A stretch of DNA of 64,000 nucleotides from NCBI GenBank assembly GCA_026713545.1, contig JAPOOG010000048.1:1-64000 (forward strand). Direction: 5' to 3'. Positions 34,332 through 43,570 of this stretch are shown piece by piece. Every line of letters starts with the position of its first letter. Position 1 is the first letter of the stretch. This DNA comes from Bryobacterales bacterium. Lineage in GTDB: Bacteria > Acidobacteriota > Terriglobia > Bryobacterales > UBA6623. Below the pieces are notes generated by a model. The model did not search any database. It was not told the origin of the DNA and saw only the letters and a list, made by a program, of their open reading frames with translations. The position numbers and the translations under genes were made by a program.

Positions 34332-34392
34332 TCGAGGCCGGGCTCTTTCCGCAACGGCCGGGCTTGATAGACTGGAGCCAGCATACTTCGTC

Positions 34393-35763
34393 ATGACGCG
34401 GCGGCAGACACTACGGCTATTAGGGGCCGGGTTCGGCGCGATGGGTCTCGCGGGATCGATGCATGCTCTGGCGGGGGCGACGACTCGCGGTCCGCACTTC
34501 GAGCCTCGGGCGAAGCACGTCATCTTCCTGTACTTGAACGGCGGGCTGTCTCACGTTGACTCGTTCGATCCGAAGCCGGCGCTGACGAAGATGGACGGTC
34601 AACCGATGCCGGGGCCGAAGGTGAAGACGGATCGGGCGTCAGGCGGCCTGATGGCGTCACCATTCCGGTTCAGCAAGCACGGCCAGAGCGGCATCGAGGT
34701 CAGCGAGATCTTTCCGAGGGTGGGGGAATCGATCGACGATTTCTGCGTGATTCGCTCGATGTTTTCGGAGAGCATCAATCACCTGCCGTCAATGCTGATG
34801 ATGAACACCGGGCACGCGCTGCGGGGCGGCTCGCGGCCGTCGATGGGTTCGTGGATCACCTACGGGCTCGGTACGGAGAACGAGAACCTGCCGGGCTATG
34901 TCGTGCTGTGTCCGGGCAAACCGGTCGGCGGGGTGCGGCTGTGGTCGTCGTCGTTCTTGCCCACGGCTTACCAGGGGGTGCACATCCGCAACGACCGCGA
35001 CAACCCGAGCGAGTACGTTGAAGATTTACGGAATACGTTCGTCACGACTGCGCAGCAACAGCGGCAGCTCGAACTACTCGGCAAGCTGAACAGCTCGTTC
35101 CTCGACCAGATCGGCTATCAGCCGGAAATCGAGTCGGCGATTGCCTCGATGGAAGTTGCTTACAAGATGCAAACCGAACTGCCGGGAGTCTTCGACGTCA
35201 CGAAGGAATGCGAAGCGGTGCGGCGGCGGTACGGTGAAGGTGACTTCGGGCTCGGCTGCCTGGCAGCGCTGCGTCTGGTGGAGCAAGGGGTACGGATGGT
35301 CCAGGTCTACTACGGAGACAGGCAACCCTGGGACAGCCATGACGACATTCTCGATCAGCGCATCCATGCCGAGCGTTCTGACGGGCCGATCGCGGCGCTG
35401 GTGCAAGACCTCAAGGAGCGCGGGCTGTTCGATGAGACGATTGTGATCGTCGGCAGTGAGTTTGGCCGTACGCCGATGATCCAGAACAGCGGCACGGAAA
35501 GAGTAGGGCGGGGAAGAGACCATAATCCGCCGGGGTACAGCATCCTGCTGGCCGGCGGTGGCATCCGCGGCGGCATGACGTACGGCGCGACGGATGAGTT
35601 CGGATACAAGGCCGCCGAAAACCCGTTGAGCCCCCACGACCTGCACGCGACGATGTTGCATCAACTCGGCCTTGACCATACCAAGCTGACGTTTCGCTAC
35701 AGCGGCCGTGACTTCCGCCTGACGGACGTGCACGGCCGTGTGGTGAAGGAAATCCTCACCTAA
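34393..35763 (+). CDS. DUF1501 protein with Tat signal
   Basis: A 456-residue exported protein. MTRRQTLRLLGAGFGAMGLAGSM is Tat-like. The body has FLYLNGGLSHVDSFDPKP, DDFCVIRSMFSESINHLP, VGSEFGRTPMI, GRDHNPPGYSILLAGGGIRGG and the C-terminal LHATMLHQLGLDH, all typical of DUF1501 (alkaline-phosphatase fold). These are usually encoded next to DUF1549/DUF1553 cytochromes; here no partner is adjacent. The TAA stop is followed immediately by a family A terminus. Confidence 0.9.
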   Translation: MTRRQTLRLLGAGFGAMGLAGSMHALAGATTRGPHFEPRAKHVIFLYLNGGLSHVDSFDPKPALTKMDGQPMPGPKVKTDRASGGLMASPFRFSKHGQSGIEVSEIFPRVGESIDDFCVIRSMFSESINHLPSMLMMNTGHALRGGSRPSMGSWITYGLGTENENLPGYVVLCPGKPVGGVRLWSSSFLPTAYQGVHIRNDRDNPSEYVEDLRNTFVTTAQQQRQLELLGKLNSSFLDQIGYQPEIESAIASMEVAYKMQTELPGVFDVTKECEAVRRRYGEGDFGLGCLAALRLVEQGVRMVQVYYGDRQPWDSHDDILDQRIHAERSDGPIAALVQDLKERGLFDETIVIVGSEFGRTPMIQNSGTERVGRGRDHNPPGYSILLAGGGIRGGMTYGATDEFGYKAAENPLSPHDLHATMLHQLGLDHTKLTFRYSGRDFRLTDVHGRVVKEILT

Positions 35764-35939
35764 CCTGCATTTCTCACCAGCCGACGGTCGAAGCACAGGA
35801 CAAGAAGGCGGTGATTCCTGTTTCGTGACTCGTGATTCGTGAAAAACCTCCAAAGCCGTGTTGCCGGCGCTCGCGCCTCGCGCCTCATCCTGACGGCCCT
35901 CTCACCAACTTCGCCTCGCCACGTGGTGAGAAAAGCGGG
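35764..35939 (+). repeat. Complete family A element, 176 bp
   Basis: Left terminus CCTGCATTTCTCACCA (35764-35779) begins on the base after the TAA of the DUF1501 gene. The right end is TGGTGAGAAAAGCGGG (35924-35939). The interior has heptamers CGTGACT and CGTGATT, a CCGTGTTGCCGGCG core, CCTGACGGCCCTCTC and TTCGCCTCGCCACG. Confidence 0.88.
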
Positions 35940-36222
35940 CTACCCGTTTTCACGCCGATCGATGGGATCTCGAATGGCGAGGTCCTTCGATCGCTTGCGG
36001 CATCACCCGTCATTTCCGGGAGTTGCCATGCTTGCCATGACTGACTATTGGGGAGGCGGCTGTTTCCGCTGACGATGCGGGGGCCGACGCCGGGGAGGAG
36101 TGGATTGTGACGGCGGCTCCGCGGGTGTAAGCGCAGGAGAGTCCGGCTGGGAGAATGGAGGGCTTGCCCTTTCGGGCTTGCAGACCACGCGGGGCAGGCA
36201 GGCCCCGGCGGCGCTTCGTTAC

Positions 36223-36807
36223 TCAATGGTTCCAGTAGTCGGGTTCGTTGCCGGCTTTCCACTTGATGTTGCAGCCGACGCTGGGCTGCTGGTGGTGAGA
36301 GACCGTTGACCCCGCTAAGACGGCGCTGATGGCGGCGCGCAAGTCTTTTCCGGTGACCGCGACCTCGTTTCCGGGCCGGCTGCCGTCGAGCTGACCGCGA
36401 TAGACGAGCTTGCGTGATCCGTCGAACAGGAAGAAGTCGGGCGTACAAGCGGCGGCATAGGCCTTGGCGACGCTCTGAGTTTCGTCGAAGCAATAGGGAA
36501 AAACGTATCCCAGGCTTTCGGCGTTGGCCTTCATCTTGTCGGGAGAGTCGTCAGGATGAGTATCCACATCATTCGCATTGATCGCCACGATGCCCAAGTC
36601 GGAATCGGCGTAGTCCCTGCCGAGACGGATCAACCCGTCATTGATGTGCTTGACAAAGGGGCAATGGTTGCAGATGAACATCACCAGCAGGCCCTTCTTG
36701 TCCGCGAAGCTGCCGAGTGAGACGGCGTTTCCCGAGACCGTGTCGGGGAGTTGGAACTCGGGGGCGGAAGTGCCCAATGCAAGCATTGTCGAGGGTGTGA
36801 GCGCCAT
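36223..36807 (-). CDS. Thioredoxin-fold redoxin (AhpC/TSA-like)
   Basis: A 194-residue cytoplasmic protein. It begins with a redoxin domain (GTSAPEFQLPDTVSGNAVSL) with CNHCPF near residue 47, then GIVAINANDVDTHPDDSPDKM and TPDFFLFDGSRKLVYRGQ. This matches the AhpC/TSA-like thioredoxin family with a CxxC active site, common in Acidobacteria and Planctomycetes. ATG 36807 is preceded by GGAGG. Electron donor unknown. Confidence 0.85.
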   Translation of the reverse strand: MALTPSTMLALGTSAPEFQLPDTVSGNAVSLGSFADKKGLLVMFICNHCPFVKHINDGLIRLGRDYADSDLGIVAINANDVDTHPDDSPDKMKANAESLGYVFPYCFDETQSVAKAYAAACTPDFFLFDGSRKLVYRGQLDGSRPGNEVAVTGKDLRAAISAVLAGSTVSHHQQPSVGCNIKWKAGNEPDYWNH

Positions 36808-36942
36808 GGTTTCCTCCAGGCCAGTGCAAGCAGCGAGAGACTCAGGATAACAGGCTCGGATTTCCGCAGCGACCGGCGGATCCGCCGTAGGCTCGTTCTC
36901 TATTGAGAGGAGCCCTTCCCTACAAAAGTACTCGACGACCAG

Positions 36943-37118
36943 CCTGCATTTCTCACCAACTGACGTCCGAAGCACGCAATAAGACCGCCACGACATCGTT
37001 GCGCTTGCTTGCCGTGCTCAATGTACGATCAAGTACACTTGCGCGCGCCAAGCGGCGCGCGCCTCGCCCTGACGGCCCTCTCACGCACTTTGTCTCGCCA
37101 GCTGGTGAGAAATGCAGG
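36943..37118 (+). repeat. Complete family A element, 176 bp, palindromic-core subtype
   Basis: CCTGCATTTCTCACCA (36943-36958) and TGGTGAGAAATGCAGG (37103-37118) are perfect inverted repeats. The interior lacks heptamers and has CTTGCTTGCCGTGCTC followed by a partial palindrome TGTAC...GTACA. The copies at 37698-37887 and 61267-61454 share this core. Confidence 0.9.
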
Positions 37119-37176
37119 CCAACTGCTCCGCTCGGAAATCTCTTCTGCCCCTCACAGACGCCCAAGGCCGGATGAT

Positions 37177-37689
37177 TTAGCGCTTCCTGCGATGCGCAAA
37201 CTCGGTTTGGAGTATGTCTCGTAATCCGTCGACTTCGTTTGGCCGTTCGAAGCATCTTTTGGGCAGCAAGTAATACTCTCCTTTCTCCAGGAAGAGCAAG
37301 AAGCTGGACGGTATCTCAACCGAGTCTTGGAATGCTTCCCACGGAATCCATCCCGACCGCTTGACCGACGAGACGTCCATGCCGTCGTCGTGCAAGCAGT
37401 AGTGAATCGGGCGCAGTTCGTGCGCGGCTTGTTTGAACCGGCGCCGAGCGTTGCAGATGACCAGTTCGAACAGGATCGCGGGCGGGCCGAAGGCTCCGGC
37501 CAAGATCGCGAGGACGATCGGCCAGCCAAAGCCGGAGTTCCCGGCGAGGAACAGATAGAGCCCCACTCCGGCAATGGCGCACCAAGCCACGAACAAGGTG
37601 CCGGTACGGCGAATGAGTAGTTCCCGACTTGCACGGACAACGTCCATTGCTTCGAGCTTGACTTCGAGACGGATTTGTTGCCGCGCCAT
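37177..37689 (-). CDS. YcxB-like membrane protein
   Basis: A 170-residue protein. Two adjacent helices (residues about 32-48 and 53-75) are followed by a cytoplasmic domain with HYCLHDDGMDVSSVKRSGWIPWEAF and FLLFLEKGEYYLLPKRCF, the YcxB-like pattern. Function in the family is not established. ATG 37689 has AGGTGA just upstream. Confidence 0.8.
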   Translation of the reverse strand: MARQQIRLEVKLEAMDVVRASRELLIRRTGTLFVAWCAIAGVGLYLFLAGNSGFGWPIVLAILAGAFGPPAILFELVICNARRRFKQAAHELRPIHYCLHDDGMDVSSVKRSGWIPWEAFQDSVEIPSSFLLFLEKGEYYLLPKRCFERPNEVDGLRDILQTEFAHRRKR

Positions 37690-37697
37690 ATTCACCT

Positions 37698-37887
37698 ATC
37701 TGTTTTCTACCACTTGGCTGTCCCGAGACGCGATAAGCATGCCACGACCTCGTTGTACTTACTTGCGGTGTTCACGGATAACGCGAAGCATGTCACAACT
37801 ACAACAAGGCGGGGCGTCGAGCGGCTCGAGGCTCGGCCCAGCGTCCTTTTTGCACGATTCGTCTCGCCACGTGGGGAGAAAAGCAGG
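37698..37887 (+). repeat. Family A element, palindromic-core subtype, diverged left end
   Basis: The right terminus TGGGGAGAAAAGCAGG (37872-37887) touches the TAA of the minus-strand phosphatase gene. The left end is degenerate (CTGTTTTCTACCAC near 37700). The interior follows the same order as 36943-37118 (ACGCGATAAG, CCACGACCTCGTTG, CTTGCGGTGTTC, TCGTCTCGCCACG) with heavy divergence. Confidence 0.7.
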
Positions 37888-38604
37888 TTAGCGAAAGCTC
37901 CACATCGAGGCGTCACCCAGATGCGGGAGGCTGTTGAAAATGAAGACGCGAAGATCGTCTTCCGCGACTCGGAAGGTCGAGATGCCGGAGTTGTAGGTCG
38001 CGCCGGCCAGACGCCAGATCTCAGGCTCGGTCAATGACAGGGCGTCGCCCATCCAGATGCCGATGGGCGTGGCGGAAGTGAAAACGGCGAGATTCTCTCT
38101 TGATCCAAAGCGCGTCAAGGCTTGCCGGGGCTTTGCGATTCGAGCACGGAAATCTAACCAGGACTCACCCGAGTAGGGATAGCGCGAGGTAGTCCATGCG
38201 CGGACGATGGCTATGTCGCAGTAGTTGTGGTTGCGATGGATTTCGCCGTCGCCGTTCTCGATAGCCGCCATCATCGCGTCGAACTCCTGCTTGAAGCGGG
38301 GGGCATCCTCGCTGAGAGGACCGGCCAGCTCTCGGTACACGTCACCGAGATCGAACTCATCCCAGAGACGCTCCTCGATCAAATCGGGGAAGGCCCGTCC
38401 TGCTCGCTCGTATTCATCCCGAACGGCCTCGGCCGTTCGCCGCTGCCGCGACAGGCGGCCGACATAAGCGGCCGCGAAATGGACACCGTGCGACACCAGA
38501 TAACGGCCGAGCAGCCGCGACTGCAGCTCGCCGAGCACTGACAGGCGATCGTAGTCGTCGCGCGGGCCCGCCTGCCCGTGGCGAATCAGGTATAGCCGGC
38601 TCAA
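37888..38604 (-). CDS. Histidine phosphatase superfamily protein
   Basis: A 238-residue protein. The N-terminal LIRHGQAGP carries the nucleophilic H9 and R8. YVGRLSRQRRTAEAV holds the second Arg, and Glu residues follow in ERLWDEFDLGD. The second catalytic His region reads VFTSATPIGIW, without the usual VSHG, as in a diverged subgroup. It overlaps the downstream minus-strand start of the phosphotransferase unit by 4 bp (ATGA), so the two are co-translated. Substrate unknown. Confidence 0.85.
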   Translation of the reverse strand: MSRLYLIRHGQAGPRDDYDRLSVLGELQSRLLGRYLVSHGVHFAAAYVGRLSRQRRTAEAVRDEYERAGRAFPDLIEERLWDEFDLGDVYRELAGPLSEDAPRFKQEFDAMMAAIENGDGEIHRNHNYCDIAIVRAWTTSRYPYSGESWLDFRARIAKPRQALTRFGSRENLAVFTSATPIGIWMGDALSLTEPEIWRLAGATYNSGISTFRVAEDDLRVFIFNSLPHLGDASMWSFR

Positions 38605-39656
38605 GACGCCTCCATAACGAGCACGGCGGCTTCGGCCAGGCCTCGGACGCGGTGATGGAAGTCCGCGAAACGCTGGTCCCGGGTTTGACCCACGCGAAAA
38701 CGGTAATAGATTTGTTGAAGAACCACAGCCAACTTATACAAACCAAAGACTTCGTAGTATCGGATCTTGCTCAGATCCCGGCCGCTCCGCGAGGCGTAGC
38801 GCTGCAGCAGTTTTTGCCTTGAATACCAGCCCGACTCGGCCGTGACAGGGCTGATGGCCTCGCGCCTCATCCTCGGATCACCGGATTCGGACCAATAGCA
38901 CAGAACGACTCCAAGGTCGACCAGTGGATCGCCAACCGTTGTCATCTCCCAGTCAAGTACGGCAGTTATGCGTCCCGGATCTTCGGGATCGAGCATCACG
39001 TTGTCGAGCTTGTAGTCGTTATGAACGACGGTTGGCGGCTGCGAGGCAGGGCGCTCTCGCGTAAGCCATTCCGAGAGCCGATCCATTGCGGGGAGCGGTT
39101 CGGTGCGCGCCCCTTCCCAACGCCCGGACCATCCGCGGACCTGCCGTTCCAGGAATCCCTGAGGACGGCCGATCGCATCAAGACCGTGGCGGTGGATGTC
39201 GATCGAATGCAACTCTGCCAGGCAGTCGATAAAGCTTTCGCTGACTCGCGGCGCGTACCCCTGGTGAGCGGAAATGCCGGCCGGCACTTCTCGCCAGATC
39301 GTCACACCCCGCCTCCTTTCCATGAGGTAGAAGGGCGCTCCGAGGACCGACTGGTCTTCACAAAGCAGATACACTCGCGGCGCCGGCTTGAAATAGGGTG
39401 CTACTCGACTGAGGATGCGGTATTCCCGGGCCATGTCGTGGGCCTTGGGGGGCAGCGGACCCAACGGTGGCCGCCGCAGCACGTATTCGGTTCCGCCTGC
39501 TGAAATCCAGTAGGTGAGATTGGAATGCCCGCCCGGAAACTGCGCAATTTCAAGCGGTTCGATCGCGTGGTCGAGGTGGTCGTCGAGGTAACAGGCGAGC
39601 CTCGGAGCGTCGATCTCTTCGCCCGCGCGAACTGGGGACGTATCGCTTGCCGCCAT
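38601..39656 (-). CDS. APH-family phosphotransferase
   Basis: A 351-residue kinase-like protein. A nucleotide-binding start ([25 protein letters not shown]) leads to the Brenner motif [14 protein letters not shown] near residue 213 and the metal-binding [17 protein letters not shown]. This is the APH/choline-kinase fold of the subgroup often found with acyl-CoA dehydrogenases. None is adjacent; the partner here is a histidine phosphatase with a 4-bp overlap. ATG 39656 is the likely start. Confidence 0.87.
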   Translation of the reverse strand: MAASDTSPVRAGEEIDAPRLACYLDDHLDHAIEPLEIAQFPGGHSNLTYWISAGGTEYVLRRPPLGPLPPKAHDMAREYRILSRVAPYFKPAPRVYLLCEDQSVLGAPFYLMERRRGVTIWREVPAGISAHQGYAPRVSESFIDCLAELHSIDIHRHGLDAIGRPQGFLERQVRGWSGRWEGARTEPLPAMDRLSEWLTRERPASQPPTVVHNDYKLDNVMLDPEDPGRITAVLDWEMTTVGDPLVDLGVVLCYWSESGDPRMRREAISPVTAESGWYSRQKLLQRYASRSGRDLSKIRYYEVFGLYKLAVVLQQIYYRFRVGQTRDQRFADFHHRVRGLAEAAVLVMEAS

Positions 39657-39876
39657 GCTTCTCAAGGCAGATAGGATAGCGTTTGTCTTCGCGGGCGGGT
39701 GCGGGTCGGACTTTGCAATAGCGATCATGGCCTCTCGGCAAAGAGATGCCGGCTCAGGCAAAGAAAATGTGGTCCGAATGCTAGCTGTTGAGCCGAGGGT
39801 TCGTCGATGCCCTCGCCGGTTACGCCACAATAGGAGCTTTGAAAGCAGTGATTGTCCGTCGGGGGAGGATGGATCA

Positions 39877-40635
39877 ATGAGCTCGTTTGGCAAAGTGGCG
39901 ATGGTGACGGGGGCCGGCAGTGGTGTGGGCCGTGCGACAGCGGTTGCCCTGGCCGGAGAGGGATATTCGGTTGTGCTGACAGGACGGCGTCCGGACCCCT
40001 TGCACGAGACCGTGGCGGAGATGGGCGGCGGGGGTCCGGCCACGCTGGTCGTGCCGGGGGATGTCGGCAGGCCCGATGCGGTGGAGTCGCTGTTCGCACA
40101 AACGAAAGAACGCTTCGGGCGTCTCGACTTGCTTTTCAATAACGCCGGCATCGGCGCGCCAAGTGTTCCGATGGAAGATCTGACCTACGAGCAATGGAAG
40201 GCGGTGGTGGACGTCAACCTGACCGGCGTCTTCCTTTGCACGCAGCAAGCCTTCAAGCTGATGAAGAGTCAGACGCCGCGCGGTGGGCGGATCATCAACA
40301 ACGGTTCGATCTCGGCGACCACGCCGCGTCCGAATTCGGCTCCTTATACGTCGACGAAACATGCGGTAACGGGACTCACGAAGTCGGCGGCTCTCGACGG
40401 ACGCCCGTTCGACATTGCCTGTGGTCAGATCGATATCGGCAATGCCGGTACCCCGCTTACGGCCCGGATGGCAGAAGGAGTGCCACAAGCCGACGGGTCG
40501 ATCGCGGTAGAGCCGACCATCGACGCGGACCACATCGCCCACGCTGTCGTCTACATGGCAAGCCTGCCGCTCGACGCCAACGTTCTCACGATGACGGTGA
40601 TGGCGACACAGATGCCGTTTGTCGGCCGGGGATGA
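39877..40635 (+). CDS. Short-chain dehydrogenase/reductase
   Basis: A 252-residue NAD(P)-dependent oxidoreductase. It has the Rossmann motif TGAGSGVG at residues 11-18, NNAG near 90, and a catalytic Ser in INNGSIS followed by YTSTKHA. It is a classical SDR; the substrate is not predictable. ATG 39877 has GGGGGAGG upstream. It diverges from the phosphotransferase/phosphatase operon. Confidence 0.92.
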   Translation: MSSFGKVAMVTGAGSGVGRATAVALAGEGYSVVLTGRRPDPLHETVAEMGGGGPATLVVPGDVGRPDAVESLFAQTKERFGRLDLLFNNAGIGAPSVPMEDLTYEQWKAVVDVNLTGVFLCTQQAFKLMKSQTPRGGRIINNGSISATTPRPNSAPYTSTKHAVTGLTKSAALDGRPFDIACGQIDIGNAGTPLTARMAEGVPQADGSIAVEPTIDADHIAHAVVYMASLPLDANVLTMTVMATQMPFVGRG

Positions 40636-40741
40636 CCGGCTTCGAGATGCCGAACCGATCAGAGTTTCTTTCGCGGGAGTAGTGCAACCGGTTTCGGTGC
40701 TGTCCAAGTTCTGTTAGGCTCTGTCTCCATCTTCCGAACCC

Positions 40742-42324
40742 ATGTACTCCCTGAGCTTTGTCGACTACTTGGTGATCGCCGTCTATCTGGCGGGTGTGGT
40801 GGTATTCGGGTTGCGAGCGGCACGCCGTCAGGATTCCACGAGCGAGTACTTCGTCGCGAACAGCAGCATCCCCGGATTCGCGGTCGGATTCACTCTGATG
40901 ACGACGACCATCAGCAGCGCCACATTCGTGGCGATTCCCGGTTCAGTGTTCGCGCGGAACTGGTGGCAGTTGTTTTACATGTCGGCCGCGCTACTGGTGA
41001 TCCCGTTGGTGACGAGCTTTGCCGTGCCGTTTTACCGAAGGGTGGTGCGGATGAGCGTGTACGAGTACCTGGAGCATAGGTTCGGATACGCAGCGCGGTT
41101 GTACGGCTCGGTCGGTTTCGCAATCAACCGGCTCACCGACGTGGGCTATTTGCTCTACACCACGGCGATCGCGATGGAAGTGATCGCGGGTTGGAACATC
41201 CATAGCGTGGTTATCGGAGTAGGCATCTTCACATTGCTCTACACGTTGATCGGGGGGATCGAAGCCTCGATTTGGGCGTCAATCTTGCAGGGAGTGCTGA
41301 TGATCGGCGGGGCGATCGCGATCATGATTTCCGTCATTTCCGAGTCGGGGCTGGGAGCGGGGCCGATTTTCTCCTACGCGTACGATGGGGGCAAGTTTGC
41401 GATCGGCACACGGATCTGAGCCCCAAGAGCGTCTACTACGAAGAGCCGACCGCTTGGATCTACTTCTTCGCTGGACTGACCACGTTCGTTCGCCTGTACA
41501 TGACCGAGCAGAGCATGGTGCAGAGATACCTCGTGGCCCGCAGCGATGACGATGCCAGGCGCGGCGCGAAGTTGGGCATCCTGTCGACGGTGCCTACTTG
41601 GTTTGCGTTCGGGGTGATCGGGTGTGCTTTGTGGTCGTTCTATCAACTCACTCCCGAAGAGTTGCCGGCGAGTGTGACGGGACAGCCCGATACGATCTTG
41701 CCGTACTTCATCGCCACTCACTTCCCGGCCGGTTTGATCGGACTGATATTGGCTGCGCTGTTGTCGTCTTCGATGTCATCAGTGAGCGCAGACTTGAACA
41801 GCATTGCAACGGTTGCGACGAAAGATCACTTCGTGCGTTTGCGCCCGATGGCGTCGGATGCGGTGCAACTGATTTTCGGCCGCTTTGCGGTGATGGTTGG
41901 CGGGATTCTTTGCACGGCAGTCGCGTTGGCCCTGACACTGACGCGCTCAACGGCATCCTATGAGATCGCGGCTTTGCTGGTGTCGATACTGGCGGGAGGC
42001 TTACTGGGCCTATTCGCTTTGGGCGTGCTATCGAAACGCGCTACGCGCCGGGGGGCTTATGCCGGGATCGTGGCCACGCTTGTGTTCGTTGGCTGGGCAA
42101 CCCTGACCAGCACGCTGGGTGTCGATCTCGGTTTCAACTTCGAGATGACGCCGATGCTGATCGGCCTCTTCAGCAACGTTTTGATGTTCGTGGTGGGCTA
42201 CGCGGTAAGCGTTCTGTGGGGCGGGCCTCCGCCGCAGTTCAAGGGTCTCACGATTTGGAGCATGCGCCTTGTGGGTTTGGATCCGAAGAAGAAGAGAGGC
42301 GAGACTGCGGCGGCGGGTCAGTGA
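40742..42324 (+). pseudogene. Sodium:solute symporter disrupted by a frameshift
   Basis: An SSS-family Na+-coupled transporter in two frames. 40742-41419 encodes residues 1-225 with six or so helices (MYSLSFVDYLVIAVYLAGVV..., YFVANSSIPGFAVGFTLM). It ends KFAIGTRI-stop. The second frame continues DLSPKSVYYEEPTAWIYFF through the remaining helices to 42324. Removing one AC from the ACAC at 41408-41411 would restore a roughly 527-residue protein. The lesion is a simple dinucleotide gain, so recent inactivation, slippage or a read error are all possible. Confidence 0.85.
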
Positions 42325-42719
42325 GCGGAGTCGTTCGGCCCATCGTCGGTTTCGAGGAAACGGTTGGGGCTGAGGAAGAAGCCGAGAACCAGCGCACCCT
42401 CGGGGCAATGCACATCATGGCGGCTGCCGGCGGGCCGCCAAACATAATTGCCAGCGGTGACCTCGCCTTGGGAGTCGACCATGCTTCCCTCGATGACAAA
42501 ACTTTGTTCGAGTTGAACATGCTCGTGGAGCGGAAGACAGGCGCCGGGTTGGAAACGGAACAGGGCGGTGAGCAGGCCGGAGTCCGGATCTTCCATAAGG
42601 ATCTTCATGTCGATTCCGGGAAACCTGGACGGGGTCCAAGGCAGGTCACCTACTTCGACGTAGCGGGAAGCTAACGGGTGTAGATCCTTGTGGTTTGCAT
42701 GGGGAGTTCTCGCCGCCAT
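42318..42719 (-). CDS. Cupin-domain protein
   Basis: A 133-residue single-domain cupin. Metal-binding motif 1 reads PLHEHVQLEQSFVIEGSM and motif 2 GNYVWRPAGSRHDVHC, as in ChrR-like cupins and 2,4'-dihydroxyacetophenone dioxygenase relatives. It could be a small dioxygenase or a sensor. It is convergent with the symporter and overlaps it by 7 bp. Confidence 0.85.
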   Translation of the reverse strand: MAARTPHANHKDLHPLASRYVEVGDLPWTPSRFPGIDMKILMEDPDSGLLTALFRFQPGACLPLHEHVQLEQSFVIEGSMVDSQGEVTAGNYVWRPAGSRHDVHCPEGALVLGFFLSPNRFLETDDGPNDSAH

Positions 42720-42766
42720 GTATAGCGGTCCATGCTAGCAGAAGGGAGTCACTTCCAGGACCAGTT

Positions 42767-43399
42767 CTAGTCGACGGCGAAGCAGTAAAAGTATCCCGCG
42801 CCGCCGGTGCGTTCGAGATTGGCCTGGCCGCAGCCGCGCGAGCCGTGGGCCGTACTCCAGGATGTCGGGTTGGCCCCGCCGCCGGTTCGGTCGTGGTGGC
42901 CGACGAGTGCGCTGCCGTCGGCAGAGTTGCTCGTCCAGTTGCTGCAGGTGGTGTCGCCTTCTCCCTCCCAGGCCGTGCCGTCGAGTTGCGACCCGGTCAG
43001 GATGTCATGCTGGTTCGGATTGTCGCCGCGGCCGTTGACGACCTCACCCTTCTCGTTCAACTGGGTTTCCTTGGTCAGGTTGTTGTCGCCCAGCAGGTTG
43101 TCGACGCCCGACGCGATCTTGACGCCCTTGGCGTTGTACCAGGGACCGTTGCCGATGCGGTCGCGGCCGTTGACGCCAGTCGTTCCGGTAGTGCTGAGAT
43201 ACGCGCGCCAGGTCTTGCCGCCCGCGCCCACCGCCTCGGCTAGCGACTGACAATGGCTGTCGGCGCCCTCCAAGCCCCCAAGCGCGGCGCCGTCGCCCGG
43301 GCCTTTGCTGGTGATGAAGAAGCTCATGTTGCTCTGCGCAAGCACGGGTAGCGCGAACACGGAAAGGATGATCGATATCAGAAGGGGTGTCTTGAGCAT
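42767..43399 (-). CDS. Exported lectin-like protein of unknown function
   Basis: A 210-residue protein with a signal peptide (MLKTPLLISIILSVFALPVLAQ). The mature part has ADSHCQSLAEAVGAGGKTWRAYLS, GNGPWYNAKGVKIAS and a C-terminal CGQANLERTGGAGYFYCFAVD. The spacing of W, G and paired Cys recalls endostatin/C-type-lectin-like secreted proteins (DUF1554-type). ATG 43399 has GGAGAAA upstream. A binding rather than catalytic role is guessed. Confidence 0.7.
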   Translation of the reverse strand: MLKTPLLISIILSVFALPVLAQSNMSFFITSKGPGDGAALGGLEGADSHCQSLAEAVGAGGKTWRAYLSTTGTTGVNGRDRIGNGPWYNAKGVKIASGVDNLLGDNNLTKETQLNEKGEVVNGRGDNPNQHDILTGSQLDGTAWEGEGDTTCSNWTSNSADGSALVGHHDRTGGGANPTSWSTAHGSRGCGQANLERTGGAGYFYCFAVD

Positions 43400-43455
43400 G
43401 GGTTTCTCCTTCGGGATTGTTATTGAATACAGGCTTGACTCGGCTCCAAGGGTCC

Positions 43456-43485
43456 ATTGTACCTTCGGCATCATGGCGATTCCAA
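43456..43485 (-). promoter_or_regulatory. Candidate promoter of the lectin-like gene
   Basis: On the minus strand TTGGAA (43485-43480) and TACAAT (43461-43456) are 18 bp apart, about 57 bp upstream of ATG 43399. Confidence 0.4.
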
Positions 43486-43570
43486 GAATCCCGCGGTTAC
43501 TCACTCGAGTTCAAAGCTCGATACCCTCGGCCTCGAGTCCGTCTCGCCGCGTGCTTGCGCAGGGAACATC

